The position numbers were made by a program, and so were the translations under genes. Under the pieces are notes generated by a model. That model made no database searches, was not told the origin of the DNA, and saw only the letters and a program-made list of their open reading frames with translations. From positions 110,690 through 174,689 of the forward strand of contig NZ_JAOQJD010000002.1 of NCBI RefSeq assembly GCF_025566985.1: a DNA stretch of 64,000 nucleotides. Reading direction: 5' to 3'. Below are positions 25,222 to 34,561 of the stretch, piece after piece (the stretch's first letter is position 1; each line of letters starts with the position of its first letter). This stretch comes from Aedoeadaptatus acetigenes. Its GTDB lineage: Bacteria > Bacillota > Clostridia > Tissierellales > Peptoniphilaceae.

Positions 25222-26315
25222 AGATTGGCCAACCTTACGGGCAAGACGAGATACAGGCTGTCCGTCCCTTCCAAGGGCGTAATAATGCAGGGATTCACCG
25301 CGTCGGTAAAGCCGAGGGAAATGGTCTCCTCGTCCATGACGCGAATTCCTTCCAATAAGTAGCGAGCGTTAAAGGCGATGGTGAGATCATTCCCCGTCTT
25401 TTCGGCGCGAATGGTTTCGTGAACCTTCCCTACTTCGGAATTGGAGAGGATTTCGATTTGATCGTCTTTAATTTCCAGACGCACCAAGCCGTTTCGCTCC
25501 TTGCCCGTCATTAAACTGGCCCGCTCCAAGGCGTCGATTAACTGTTTTCTGTCACAGGTCACTTTCACGTCGTGCTCCGTGCGGATCAGGCTGTTGTAGC
25601 GGAAAAATTCGCCGTTTAAGAGCTTGGTGAAAAATTTCGTCTCGTCGAATTGAATCAAGACGTGGTTGTTTCCGATTTCCAGCGTAAGGGTCTTGGTTTC
25701 GTCGATGAGCTTTGTGATTTCCGACACGCCTCTCGCCGGCAAGATTAAATCCCGACGCACGGACTGTTCTCCACGAATGCGGCTCAAGGCCATGCGGTAG
25801 CCGTCCAAGGCCACGAAGGTAATGCCTTCCGGCTGAACGTCTAGGAGCACGCCGGTTAAGACGATGCGCATGTCGTCGTTGGATGTGGCGAATTGGGTCT
25901 CTTTAAAGGCCTTTAGCAAGGCTTCGCCGGTGACCACGATTTTTTCTTCGCCGCCCAGTTCCGGCAGCTGCGGGTATTCCTCCGGATTTTGGCCCATAAT
26001 TTCAAATTCCGACTGCTCGCAGACCAGGGAAAGCTTTTGACCTTCGCTTTTTATATGCACCATGGCGTTGGGGAGCTTGCGCACAATGTCTCCGAATAAA
26101 GAGGCATTTAATACGATGCTTCCCGCCTCTTCCACGAAACAGGCGTGGCGGGATTCCATGGAGATTTCCGTGTCCGTGGCTCTTAGGATCAATTGATCTT
26201 CCGTGGCCTCCATGTAGATGCCTTCCAATATTTGCATGCTCGTCTTTGCTGAAATGGCCCGGGAGACGGTGGAGACGATGGAAGCCAATGCGGATTTTTC
26301 GATTTGAAATTTCAA
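25218..26315 (-). CDS. dnaN: DNA polymerase III beta sliding clamp
   Basis: This 365-aa protein has the three-domain clamp fold. It starts MKFQIEKSALASIVSTVSRAI and ends with the typical PLEGTDSLYLVLPVRL, the C-terminal pocket region that binds polymerase and other clamp partners. It lies 156 nt downstream of dnaA, a gap that contains a DnaA-box cluster. Confidence 0.97.
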   Translation of the reverse strand: MKFQIEKSALASIVSTVSRAISAKTSMQILEGIYMEATEDQLILRATDTEISMESRHACFVEEAGSIVLNASLFGDIVRKLPNAMVHIKSEGQKLSLVCEQSEFEIMGQNPEEYPQLPELGGEEKIVVTGEALLKAFKETQFATSNDDMRIVLTGVLLDVQPEGITFVALDGYRMALSRIRGEQSVRRDLILPARGVSEITKLIDETKTLTLEIGNNHVLIQFDETKFFTKLLNGEFFRYNSLIRTEHDVKVTCDRKQLIDALERASLMTGKERNGLVRLEIKDDQIEILSNSEVGKVHETIRAEKTGNDLTIAFNARYLLEGIRVMDEETISLGFTDAVNPCIITPLEGTDSLYLVLPVRLANL

Positions 26316-26374
26316 ATGCTTTCCTCCTCAACTATTAGATTAGTACTTCGTATTCGTAGTAGGGGCTGTGAATT

Positions 26375-26465
26375 TGTGGATAGTCCCCTTTAAAAGGATC
26401 CGCGTCGTGATCATCCTGTGGATAATTTATGGATATCCCCGTGGATGGTTTCTCTTTTATCCACA
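26375..26465. other. DnaA-box cluster between dnaA and dnaN (oriC, second part)
   Basis: The intergenic gap holds three close matches to the DnaA box TTATCCACA. They are TGTGGATAG at 26375-26383, TGTGGATAA at 26417-26425 (perfect, reverse) and TTATCCACA at 26457-26465 (perfect, forward). With the cluster upstream of dnaA it forms the bipartite origin layout common in Firmicutes. Confidence 0.85.
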
Positions 26466-26471
26466 ATCCGA

Positions 26472-27806
26472 CTAATTGCCCTTAATGGTTTCTTTCAACG
26501 ATTCGATGGTGACGTAGAGATTGGTGTCTTTTTCCATATCGTCTTTGATCTTATCGCAGGCGTGAATCACCGTGGAGTGATCCCTTCCGCCGAATTCCTG
26601 ACCGATTTTCGGAAGAGACATATCCGTCAGCTCCCGGGTCAGGTACATGGCGATTTGTCGGGGATAGGCCAAGGGGCGTGAGCGCTTTTTGCTGTCCATT
26701 TGCTCCACAGTTAATTGATACTTTTCGCAAACCACGTCCTTGATTCGCTCCACCGTAATGGCGACGGGTCGGTTGTTTTCGTAAATATCTTTCAGCACTG
26801 TCGCCGCCGTCTCTTCCGTAATGACGCCGGTGGTGAGTTTGGAATAGGCCGTAACCCGAGAAAGGGCCCCTTCCAGTTCACGGATATTGCTCTTTACGTG
26901 GGTGGCGATGTAATTGATCACCTCGTCGGGAACGTCGAAGCCGTCGCTTTCGGCTTTGTTCCTTAATATAGCGATGCGGGTTTCCAGATCCGGCGCCTGA
27001 ATGTCCACCACGAGGCCCCAGGCGAAGCGGGAAATAAGCCGCTGCTCCAGTTTTTGAATGTCCTTCGGCGGCTTGTCGCTGGTGAGTACAATTTGCTTGT
27101 CCCGGGCGTGGAGCTCGTTAAAGGTGTGGAAAAACTCGTCCATGGTGGATTCCTTGTCGGCGATAAATTGAATGTCGTCGATTAAAAGCAGGTCTTGGGA
27201 CCGATACTTTCTGCGGAATTCCTCGTTGCGATTGGTTTGAATGGATGCGATAAATTCGTTGGTAAACTGCTCGCTGGTCACGTACAAAATCCGCTTGTTC
27301 GGATCGTTTCGATGCATAAAATGGCCGATGGCATGCATTAAGTGGGTTTTACCCAGGCCGACGCCGCCGTAGATAAACAAGGGGTTGGCGTGGGCTTCGA
27401 TGGGATTTTCCGCCACGGCCAAGGAGGCTGCGTGGGCAAATTGATTGGACTGGCCCACGACGAAGGAGTCGAAGGTGTATTTCGGATTTAAGTGAGACAG
27501 GGATTCGGCGGCATTTTCCGCAGGCATGGCCCGGCCCTCCCCGTCGGCGGTGAGGACGAATTGAATGTCCAAATCCCTTCCGCCGGCTTCTTTTACGACG
27601 CGGCGAATGAGGTTTTTGTAATTGTTGTTGTTCTTTTTTAAATGATTTAAGACGAATTCACGGCTCACGCCTAAGATCAAGGCGTCGTCGCGAATGGCGA
27701 TGGGTTGAATCGGGCGAAACCAGGTATTGATTTGGGACTCGTAGAGGTTTTCTTCGAGAATCAATTGAAAGGCATCGTCCCACAGGGTTTTAACATCGGT
27801 TGACAT
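26472..27806 (-). CDS. dnaA: Chromosomal replication initiator protein DnaA
   Basis: This is a 444-aa initiator. The start is set at MSTDVKTLWDDAFQ (27806), with AAGGAGCG 9 nt upstream. Longer frames run into the origin DNA. Domain I is N-terminal. Domain III AAA+ has Walker A YGGVGLGKTHLMHAIGH and Walker B LLIDDIQFIADKE. Domain IV ends with the DnaA signature SLPKIGQEFGGRDHSTVIHAC, which contacts the DnaA box. It is autoregulated in other bacteria through nearby DnaA boxes, which are present here on both sides. Confidence 0.98.
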   Translation of the reverse strand: MSTDVKTLWDDAFQLILEENLYESQINTWFRPIQPIAIRDDALILGVSREFVLNHLKKNNNNYKNLIRRVVKEAGGRDLDIQFVLTADGEGRAMPAENAAESLSHLNPKYTFDSFVVGQSNQFAHAASLAVAENPIEAHANPLFIYGGVGLGKTHLMHAIGHFMHRNDPNKRILYVTSEQFTNEFIASIQTNRNEEFRRKYRSQDLLLIDDIQFIADKESTMDEFFHTFNELHARDKQIVLTSDKPPKDIQKLEQRLISRFAWGLVVDIQAPDLETRIAILRNKAESDGFDVPDEVINYIATHVKSNIRELEGALSRVTAYSKLTTGVITEETAATVLKDIYENNRPVAITVERIKDVVCEKYQLTVEQMDSKKRSRPLAYPRQIAMYLTRELTDMSLPKIGQEFGGRDHSTVIHACDKIKDDMEKDTNLYVTIESLKETIKGN

Positions 27807-27846
27807 AGACGTTCGCTCCTTAAAGCTATGTATTAACATATTCACA

Positions 27847-28102
27847 TGTGGAAAAATCTCTATGGATGAAAAAATCCACAAGATTGTGGATTGTGGGGAT
27901 AAACTGTTTATGAACAATGACTCGAAATGCATTTGTTTATAAACCGGGACTATTTTTTCGTATTTTACGGGAAATTCTGTGAAAAGAAGATACTTATCAA
28001 CAAGTTATACACAGAGTGTGAATAACTACAATGTATCGACAGGCAATCTTTTTATTCACAGGCTCGAAATAATTATACACAAATATAAAAAAGTTATCAA
28101 CA
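27847..28102. other. Origin of replication, DnaA-box cluster upstream of dnaA
   Basis: This 470-nt non-coding gap between divergent dnaA and rpmH is AT-rich and crowded with DnaA boxes. They include TTATCAACA (27994-28002), TTATACACA (28005-28013), TGTGAATAA (28017-28025), TTATTCACA (28052-28060), TTATACACA (28073-28081) and TTATCAACA (28094-28102). Weaker ones (TGTGGAAAA, AAATCCACA, TGTGGATTG) lie at 27847-27894. The divergence of replication genes from here marks the replication start. The exact unwinding element was not fixed. Confidence 0.9.
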
Positions 28103-28186
28103 TGTCCGGCGCCTTCACGGGCCTTTAAAAATCCGTCCTTCGGCGATTTTTTTTGCGAGGAGAGGGAGGAAATTCCTCTATATTCA

Positions 28187-28215
28187 TTGACTTCAAGGGG
28201 ATGAGTCCCTATAAT
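28187..28215 (+). promoter_or_regulatory. Promoter of the rpmH operon
   Basis: TTGACT (28187-28192) and TATAAT (28210-28215) are separated by exactly 17 nt. They lie upstream of rpmH, with a 5' leader of about 60 nt and AGGAGG at 28271-28276. Confidence 0.85.
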
Positions 28216-28283
28216 ATATAGAGTGTATTTAAAAAAAATAGGTCCATTGGGCATTTTTTTATCCCGACAGAGGAGGTGTAATC

Positions 28284-28418
28284 ATGAAAAGAACGTACCA
28301 ACCGAAACGCAAACAAAGAAAAAGAGAACACGGTTTTCGTGCACGCATGAGAACGCGCGGCGGTCGTAAGGTTTTGCGCGCCCGCAGACTTAAGGGAAGA
28401 AAAAGACTTTCCGCATAA
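28284..28418 (+). CDS. rpmH: 50S ribosomal protein L34
   Basis: This 44-aa, very basic protein begins MKRTYQPKRKQRKREHGFRA and ends with RLKGRKRLSA, the canonical L34 pattern. AGGAGGTG lies 7 nt upstream of the ATG. It opens the conserved rpmH-rnpA-yidD-yidC-jag cluster on the rightward arm of the origin. The rnpA gene starts 3 nt after its stop. Confidence 0.98.
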   Translation: MKRTYQPKRKQRKREHGFRARMRTRGGRKVLRARRLKGRKRLSA

Positions 28419-28421
28419 TCC

Positions 28422-28772
28422 ATGGAAAAAAAGTACTTTCTGACGAAAGACGGGGATTTTAAAAAAGTATATAGGAAGAGAAAAACGTTCGGTAACAGAA
28501 ATTTTACTCTTTACGTCAAGCGAAACGGCCTGGCCCATTCCAGGATGGGTTTTTCCATCAACAAGAAGGTGGGCAAGGCCGTTGTTCGTAATAAAATAAA
28601 AAGACGGCTGAAAGCCCTTTATCAGGAAGCGTATCCGCGCCTCACGCCGGGCTACGATTACGTCATCGTCGTCAAAAATAATGTGGCGGATTTAGATTTT
28701 AAAACCATGAAATCCGCCTTTTACCATCTGTTTCGCGTATCGAAGTTTCTAAAGGGGGGCAAAAAGTCATGA
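28422..28772 (+). CDS. rnpA: Ribonuclease P protein component
   Basis: This 116-aa basic protein has the RNase P signature KVGKAVVRNKIKRRLKALYQE (RNR-like motif) and an N-terminal LTKDGDFKKVYRKRKTFGNRNFTLYV. It assists the RNA subunit in maturing tRNA 5' ends. It overlaps yidD by 4 nt. Confidence 0.97.
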   Translation: MEKKYFLTKDGDFKKVYRKRKTFGNRNFTLYVKRNGLAHSRMGFSINKKVGKAVVRNKIKRRLKALYQEAYPRLTPGYDYVIVVKNNVADLDFKTMKSAFYHLFRVSKFLKGGKKS

Positions 28773-28984
28773 GGACTTTGGCCTTGGGACTGATTCGTTT
28801 TTACCAAAAAGTGATTTCTCCTTATGTATTGCCCGGGGCGCACTGCAGGTTTTATCCGACGTGCAGCCAATACGGCTACGAAGCTTTTTCAACATACCCG
28901 TTCTTTAAGGCGCTTTATTTAACCGTAAGGCGCGTTTTACGCTGTCACCCTTTTCATAAGGGCGGCTATGATCCACTTCCATAG
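28769..28984 (+). CDS. yidD: Membrane protein insertion efficiency factor YidD
   Basis: This 71-aa protein has the conserved LIRFYQKVISPYVLPGAHCRFYPTCSQYGYEAF and a C-terminal RCHPFHKGGYDPLP. The cysteines and the FYPTCS motif are diagnostic. It helps YidC-dependent insertion. It is placed between rnpA and yidC as in most bacteria. Confidence 0.96.
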   Translation: MRTLALGLIRFYQKVISPYVLPGAHCRFYPTCSQYGYEAFSTYPFFKALYLTVRRVLRCHPFHKGGYDPLP

Positions 28985-29003
28985 AGATTAGGAGGAAGTT
29001 CAC

Positions 29004-29723
29004 TTGATTAACGCTTTAGCGAGTTTCTTCGGCACCCTTCTCCACGCCATTTACAATTTCTTGGCGGGAATCGGCTCGGAACCGAAGATGATTTCCTTTT
29101 ATGCGATTTCCATTATTATCACGACCCTGCTTTTCCGTTTGGCCCTTTTGCCTTTGAATTTATTCCAAACGAAAAACCAGTTGAAGATGGCGAAATTGCA
29201 GCCGGAAATGAAAAAAATTCAAAAAAAATACGAAAAAGACCCCCAGCTCTTGGCGCAAAAACAGTCTCAGCTCTACAAGGAAGCACAATTTAATCCTTTA
29301 AGCGGCTGTTTGCCCATGCTGGTTCAATTCCCCGTTCTCTTGGCTTTTTATCGGATCTTTATGTTTCCGACGAAATTTGCCTTTACGAATCCGGAATTTT
29401 ACGCGTCCATACAGAAGAATTTCTTTTTTATTCAAAACCTCGATAAGGTGGACCCTACGGGGATGATTTTCCCTATTATAGCAGCCTTTTTTACCTGGCT
29501 ATCCACCTACATCGTGCAAAAGAGCAACAAGGCCCCGTCTACGGAGCAATCGGAGCAAATGATGCGCACCATGTCCATGATGATGCCCATTATGATCTTT
29601 GTTTTCGCGAGAAAGATGGCGGCGGGTTTGGTCTTGTACTGGATCGTCGGTAGTATCTACACGATTTTCCAACAATATGTGAGCAACAAAATTATCGAAA
29701 AAGAAAAAGAAGCGGAGGCATAG
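29004..29723 (+). CDS. yidC: Membrane protein insertase YidC/OxaI
   Basis: This 239-aa protein has five helices. The core includes MISFYAISIIITTLLFRLALLPLNLFQTKNQLKMAKLQPEMKKIQKKY, whose conserved Arg lies in the membrane groove, and NPLSGCLPMLVQFPVLLAFYRIF. The start is TTG at 29004, with GGAGGAAG 5 nt upstream. It inserts and folds membrane proteins, alone or with SecYEG. The gene ends 1 nt before jag. Confidence 0.95.
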   Translation: MINALASFFGTLLHAIYNFLAGIGSEPKMISFYAISIIITTLLFRLALLPLNLFQTKNQLKMAKLQPEMKKIQKKYEKDPQLLAQKQSQLYKEAQFNPLSGCLPMLVQFPVLLAFYRIFMFPTKFAFTNPEFYASIQKNFFFIQNLDKVDPTGMIFPIIAAFFTWLSTYIVQKSNKAPSTEQSEQMMRTMSMMMPIMIFVFARKMAAGLVLYWIVGSIYTIFQQYVSNKIIEKEKEAEA

Positions 29724-29724
29724 C

Positions 29725-30564
29725 ATGAATTTCTCCATTCAATCGGCAAAAACCATCGACGAGGCCGTGGAAAAGGCCCTCCTCGAGTTGAAAGCCACCC
29801 CAGGTGAGGTGGAAATCGAAGTAATTGAAGAGCCCTCCGGCGGCTTTTTAGGGCTGATTGGGGGCAAGGATGCTATTGTCAAGGTGAAGAAAAAAATGGA
29901 CCACAAGGACATTGTGGAATCCATTTTAAAGGATGAAGAAATCCAAACCGTGCGCACGGTTTTGGACGAAAAGGCTCAACAAGAAGCGCAAGAAGCGGTG
30001 GAAGATGAGGAATCGGACGAGGTTTTCGCAGAATCCGAAGAAGAGGAAGAAGCCGAAGCCACGCCGGAGGAACCGGCTTTCGAGCGCTTAAACGACGAGG
30101 AAATGGAAGCCATGATTCGCGACTACATCGACCGAATTATGGGGGCCATGGACTTGGCCTATACCCTATCCGTGGATTTCAATGAAAATGAGATCGACGT
30201 GTCCATCGACGGCAAGAAAGAGGAGACGGGCATTGTCATCGGCAAGCACGGATCCACGTTAAACGGCATTCAAATCGTGCTTTCCGCCATGGTGAACCAA
30301 CGGAGCGAAGAATTTCGCCGGGTCATCGTGGACTGCAGCGGCTACCGCAAAAAGCGGGAGCAGGTGCTGAAGCGCATCGCCGGCAAGACGGCGAACAAAG
30401 TATTAAAGACGAATAAATCCATTAAATTGGAGCCGATGAATGCACAGGAAAGGCGCATCATTCACGCCTGCCTGGCCAATGTCGACGGCATTCGAACGCG
30501 GAGCGAGGGGAAAGATCCCCACAGGCGCGTCGTCATTCATAAGGATACATCCCAGCCTTCATAG
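29725..30564 (+). CDS. jag: RNA-binding protein Jag/KhpB
   Basis: This 279-aa protein has an N-terminal Jag domain (about 1-50, EVIEEPSGGFLGLIGGKDAIVKV). An acidic linker follows, rich in Glu/Asp (about 85-125). Then come a KH domain with GIVIGKHGSTLNGIQIVLSAMVNQ and an R3H domain with PMNAQERRIIHACLANVDGIRTRSEGKDPHRRVVI. It binds RNA and affects cell elongation in Firmicutes. Its stop codon lies within the stem of the following terminator. Confidence 0.94.
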   Translation: MNFSIQSAKTIDEAVEKALLELKATPGEVEIEVIEEPSGGFLGLIGGKDAIVKVKKKMDHKDIVESILKDEEIQTVRTVLDEKAQQEAQEAVEDEESDEVFAESEEEEEAEATPEEPAFERLNDEEMEAMIRDYIDRIMGAMDLAYTLSVDFNENEIDVSIDGKKEETGIVIGKHGSTLNGIQIVLSAMVNQRSEEFRRVIVDCSGYRKKREQVLKRIAGKTANKVLKTNKSIKLEPMNAQERRIIHACLANVDGIRTRSEGKDPHRRVVIHKDTSQPS

Positions 30565-30583
30565 TCTCTATGAAGGCTTTTTT
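30555..30583 (+). terminator. Intrinsic terminator after jag
   Basis: GCCTTCATA (30555-30563) pairs perfectly with TATGAAGGC (30569-30577) around a 5-nt loop, followed by TTTTTT. The jag stop codon (30562-30564) is inside the left arm. Confidence 0.92.
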
Positions 30584-30602
30584 ATAGGAAAGGTTGACTA
30601 CT

Positions 30603-31961
30603 ATGACAATTGCGGCTATATCTACGGCAAAGTCTCCCGCGGGGATCGGCATCGTGCGATTAAGCGGAGATGCGGCCATTTCTCTGGCCTGCGGCTTTTT
30701 TCGGGGCAAACAGAGTCTTGAAGATCCTGCAAACGACCGAAAGCTTCTCTACGGCCACATCGTCTCCGAAGGCGAGGTGGTGGACGAGGTCTTGGCCGTG
30801 GCCTTTCGCGCACCCTTCAGCTACACCGGCGAGGACATGGTGGAAATTCAGGCCCACGGCAGTCGCATCGGCCTGGAGCGCATTTTAAACTGCTTTATTT
30901 CCGCCGGGGCGGAGCCGGCGAAGCGGGGCGAGTTTACGAAGATCGCCTTTTTAAACGGAAAGCTTGATTTAACGGAAGCCGAGGCCATTATCGACATGAT
31001 CGAAGCGGAAAGCGTCTCGGCCCAAAAGCAGAGCGCCCGTCAGCTCACCGGCCATTTGTACCGAAAGATCGAGGGCTTCCGCACGCGGATCAAGGACACT
31101 TTGGCCCATTTGGTGGCGGACATCGACTTTTCCACGGAAGAGGTGGAGCCCGTGGATGTAAGCGCCCTGATCACTACCTGCGAGGCCATTTTAGCCGAAA
31201 TGAAGGCCTTGGAATCCACCTTTACCCGAGGGAAATTGGTACAGGAAGGCATCGCCACGGCCATTGTAGGCAAGCCCAATGTGGGAAAGAGTTCCTTTTT
31301 AAATAAAATGCTCCGGGAAGACAAGGCCATCGTCACGGACATTCCCGGCACCACTCGGGACGTGCTCGAGGCGAGTTACTCCCTGGACGGGATCCACCTT
31401 CGCATTCAGGACACGGCGGGGATTCGAAAGACCCAGGACACCATCGAGCAGATCGGCATCGAGCGGGCCATGGCGAGCATGGAAGAGGCGGATCTCATTA
31501 TCGCCCTCTTCGACGCCTCCCGCCCCCTTGAAGAAGAAGACATGGAAATCATCGAGCGGATCAAGGACAAGCGGGTGATTTGCCTCTTAAATAAGCAGGA
31601 TCTCGGGTCGGTGTTGGACAAAGAAGCCATGGAGGCCTATTTCCCGGGCGCCGTCATCGAGACCAGCTTTATTCGAGACGAGGGCCTGGCTGCCGTGGAG
31701 GATTTGATCGAATCCTGGTTCCTCTCCGGCACCATCGAAGAAGACGAGATACAGATCTATTCCCTGCGCCACAAGCTTCTTCTCGCGGAAGCCGTGGAAT
31801 CCCTCTCGAAGGCGGTAGAGGACATACGTTCGGGGGTCGGACTGGATCTCGCCGAGGTCTACGTGGAGGACGCGTTTTTGAAATTAGGCGAAATCACCGG
31901 CCAAACCGCCGGCGAGGAAGTCTTGGACCACGTATTCTCTAAATTTTGTATCGGAAAATAA
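30603..31961 (+). CDS. mnmE: tRNA modification GTPase MnmE
   Basis: This 452-aa GTPase starts at MTIAAISTAKSPAGIGIVRLSG, with AGGAAAGG upstream. A TTG three codons earlier is the alternative. The N-terminal folate-binding domain is followed by helices and a G domain with GKPNVGKSSFLN (G1), DIPGTTRD (G2) and DTAGI (G3). It ends with the catalytic C-terminal cysteine motif FCIGK. With MnmG it adds carboxymethylaminomethyl to U34 of certain tRNAs. Confidence 0.97.
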   Translation: MTIAAISTAKSPAGIGIVRLSGDAAISLACGFFRGKQSLEDPANDRKLLYGHIVSEGEVVDEVLAVAFRAPFSYTGEDMVEIQAHGSRIGLERILNCFISAGAEPAKRGEFTKIAFLNGKLDLTEAEAIIDMIEAESVSAQKQSARQLTGHLYRKIEGFRTRIKDTLAHLVADIDFSTEEVEPVDVSALITTCEAILAEMKALESTFTRGKLVQEGIATAIVGKPNVGKSSFLNKMLREDKAIVTDIPGTTRDVLEASYSLDGIHLRIQDTAGIRKTQDTIEQIGIERAMASMEEADLIIALFDASRPLEEEDMEIIERIKDKRVICLLNKQDLGSVLDKEAMEAYFPGAVIETSFIRDEGLAAVEDLIESWFLSGTIEEDEIQIYSLRHKLLLAEAVESLSKAVEDIRSGVGLDLAEVYVEDAFLKLGEITGQTAGEEVLDHVFSKFCIGK

Positions 31962-31970
31962 GGAGCGAAA

Positions 31971-33878
31971 ATGAATTTTTTAGCGAAAACCGTCGATATC
32001 GTCGTCGTCGGCGCGGGCCATGCGGGCTGCGAAGCGGCCCTGGCGGCGGCGCGCATGGGCCATTCTGTGGCCATTCTTACCATTAATTTAAATGCCGTGG
32101 CGGCCATGAACTGCAATCCCAATGTAGGGGGCACAGGTAAGGGCCACTTGGTGCGGGAAATCGACGCATTGGGCGGCGAAATCGGAAGAAACATCGACAA
32201 GACCTTTATCCAATGCCGCATGTTGAATCGCTCCAAGGGCCCGGCGGTCCACTCCCTCAGGGCTCAGGCGGACAAGTGGGACTACCACGCCGCCATGAAG
32301 GAGACTTTGGAAAACACGAAAAATCTCCACCTGATTCAGGACGAGGCCGTGGATTTTTACATGGAAGACGGGGAAGTTTCAGGCGTTATCGGCAAGAGCG
32401 GCGCCATTTATAAATCCAAGAAGACCATTTTAGCTACGGGAACCTACCTCCGCGGCCGGGTATTTATGGGCGAGGTGAACTACGCTTCCGGCCCCGACGG
32501 CATGCAACCGGCCAATCAGCTTACCGCCGCCATCGAGGGCCTGGGCCTTAAGACCATGCGCATGAAGACCGGAACGCCGGCGCGGGTGCACCGGGATTCT
32601 ATCGACTTTACGGGCATGGACGTGCAAATGGGCGATGAAACCATCGTGCCTTTCTCCTTCTCCAATTTCGACGTGGATTACAGTGAGAAGGAGCAGATTA
32701 AATGCTACTTAACTTACACGACCCCTGAATGCCACGAAATCATTCGGGAAAACATCCATCGCTCCGCCATGGCCATGGGAGACATCGAGGGCATCGGCCC
32801 CCGCTACTGCCCTTCCATTGAAGACAAGGTGACTCGCTTCGCCGATCGGGATCGCCACCAGGTCTTTCTCGAGCCGGAGGGGCTCCACACGAAAGAAATC
32901 TACGTTCAGGGCGTCTCTTCCTCCCTACCTGTAGAGGTGCAAATGGCCCTCTACAAAAAGATCGACGGCCTGGAAAATTGCGAATTTATGCGCCCGGCCT
33001 ATGCCATCGAGTACGACGCCATCGACGCCACGAAACTACGGTTAAGCCTTCAGGTCACCGACGCGCCGAATCTCTACATGGCGGGCCAGATCAACGGCTC
33101 CAGCGGCTACGAAGAGGCGGCGGCCCAAGGACTCATGGCGGGAATCAACGCGGCCCTTTCCATCGAGGGCAAAGAACCTTTTATCTTGGGGCGGGATCAG
33201 GCCTATATCGGCGTCTTAATCGACGATCTCGTCACCAAGGGCACCCGAGAGCCCTACCGCATGATGACGGCTCGTGCGGAGTATCGCCTTACCCTGCGCC
33301 AGGACAATGCGGATCTGCGTCTCACAGAGCTTGGGCGGGAAATCGGTTTGGTGGGCGACGAACAGTACGAAAAGTTCCTGGAGCGACGGGATGCCATCGA
33401 AAAGGAACGGGCGCGCCTGGCCTCCATTCAGATCAATCCCACGGACGAAAACATCGAAAAGCTGGCGGATCTCGGTTCGGCCACCCTTAAAAACGCTACG
33501 CCCCTGTTAAACCTTATGCAGCGGCCGGAGCTGACCTACGATCGACTGGCCGTCTTCGATCCCGATAGGCCGGCACTTCCCCGCCACGTCATCGACGAGG
33601 TGGAGACGGATATTCGCTACAAGGGCTACATCGAAAAGCAGGCGGCGCAAATTCAAAAGTTCCGGAAGATGGAGACGAAAATGCTTTCCAAGGACCTGGA
33701 TTACGGCGCCATCGGCGGTTTGAGAAACGAAGCCAAGGAAAAGCTCTCGAAGATTCAACCGGAGTCCGTGGGACAGGCGAGCCGCATCAGCGGCGTGAGC
33801 CCGGCGGATATTAATGTCCTTTTAATTTATTTGGAACAGAAACACAGGGAGGCGGCAAATGAACTGGCAGACGCGTAA
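31971..33878 (+). CDS. mnmG: tRNA uridine-5-carboxymethylaminomethyl modification enzyme MnmG
   Basis: This 635-aa FAD enzyme has the N-terminal dinucleotide-binding motif DIVVVGAGHAGCEAALAAARMG. Further motifs are NPNVGGTGKGHLVREIDALGGEIG and GQINGSSGYEEAAAQGLMAGINAA. It ends in a helical C-terminal domain that binds tRNA. It works with MnmE from the gene 9 nt upstream. The rsmG gene starts inside its last codons. Confidence 0.97.
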   Translation: MNFLAKTVDIVVVGAGHAGCEAALAAARMGHSVAILTINLNAVAAMNCNPNVGGTGKGHLVREIDALGGEIGRNIDKTFIQCRMLNRSKGPAVHSLRAQADKWDYHAAMKETLENTKNLHLIQDEAVDFYMEDGEVSGVIGKSGAIYKSKKTILATGTYLRGRVFMGEVNYASGPDGMQPANQLTAAIEGLGLKTMRMKTGTPARVHRDSIDFTGMDVQMGDETIVPFSFSNFDVDYSEKEQIKCYLTYTTPECHEIIRENIHRSAMAMGDIEGIGPRYCPSIEDKVTRFADRDRHQVFLEPEGLHTKEIYVQGVSSSLPVEVQMALYKKIDGLENCEFMRPAYAIEYDAIDATKLRLSLQVTDAPNLYMAGQINGSSGYEEAAAQGLMAGINAALSIEGKEPFILGRDQAYIGVLIDDLVTKGTREPYRMMTARAEYRLTLRQDNADLRLTELGREIGLVGDEQYEKFLERRDAIEKERARLASIQINPTDENIEKLADLGSATLKNATPLLNLMQRPELTYDRLAVFDPDRPALPRHVIDEVETDIRYKGYIEKQAAQIQKFRKMETKMLSKDLDYGAIGGLRNEAKEKLSKIQPESVGQASRISGVSPADINVLLIYLEQKHREAANELADA

Positions 33879-34560
33879 GGACTATCTGAAGCAATTTCCC
33901 GTAGAGATCCCCACCAAGGCCTTCGATCGCTACGGCGACATCCTCTTGGACTGGAACGAGCGCATGAACCTCACCCGCATCACCGACGAAGACGATATGA
34001 TGAACAAACATTTTATCGACTCCCTCACCCCCACATTGACGGCGGCCTATGAGGGCACGGGAAAGATTCTGGATTTAGGCACCGGCGCCGGCTTTCCCGG
34101 CATGGTGCTCGCCATGGTGTCGCCGGAGCGGGACGTGCATCTTATGGACAGCTTAAATAAGCGGATTACTTTTCTGGATCACGTGGTGAAGGAGCTGGGC
34201 CTTACCAATGTAAGCACCTTCCACGGTCGGGCCGAAGAAGCCGGGCGGGACAGAAAATTCCGCGAGCAATACGGACTCGTCGTCTCCCGCGCTGTGGCGC
34301 GGCTTCCCATTTTGGCGGAATACTGCCTTCCCTTTGTGCGCCTAGGCGGCCATCTTATTGCCATGAAGGGCGCCGAAGGTGTGGAAGAAGTTGAGGAAGC
34401 CAAACGGGCCATAGAGATTTTAGGCGGACAGCTCGAGGAAATTGTGGACCTCCGACTTCCCGGCGGCGACGAGCGCCATTTGGTGGTCATTAAAAAGGTG
34501 AAGGGAACGCCGGAGAAATATCCGCGAGGCGGCGGCAAACCGCGGAAGGATCCTCTCTAA
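33859..34560 (+). CDS. rsmG: 16S rRNA (guanine527-N7)-methyltransferase
   Basis: This 233-aa SAM-dependent methyltransferase has DWNERMNLTRITD and then the SAM motif KILDLGTGAGFPGMVLAM. DSLNKRITFLDHVVKEL and VVSRAVARLPILAEYCLPF follow. It methylates N7 of G527 in 16S rRNA. It overlaps mnmG by 20 nt, the classical gidA-gidB order. Confidence 0.96.
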   Translation: MNWQTRKDYLKQFPVEIPTKAFDRYGDILLDWNERMNLTRITDEDDMMNKHFIDSLTPTLTAAYEGTGKILDLGTGAGFPGMVLAMVSPERDVHLMDSLNKRITFLDHVVKELGLTNVSTFHGRAEEAGRDRKFREQYGLVVSRAVARLPILAEYCLPFVRLGGHLIAMKGAEGVEEVEEAKRAIEILGGQLEEIVDLRLPGGDERHLVVIKKVKGTPEKYPRGGGKPRKDPL

Positions 34561-34561
34561 T

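Noticed and set aside
27807..27932. 42-residue N-terminal extension of DnaA
   Set aside because: It runs through origin DNA. The family-typical start with a good ribosome-binding site is at 27806.
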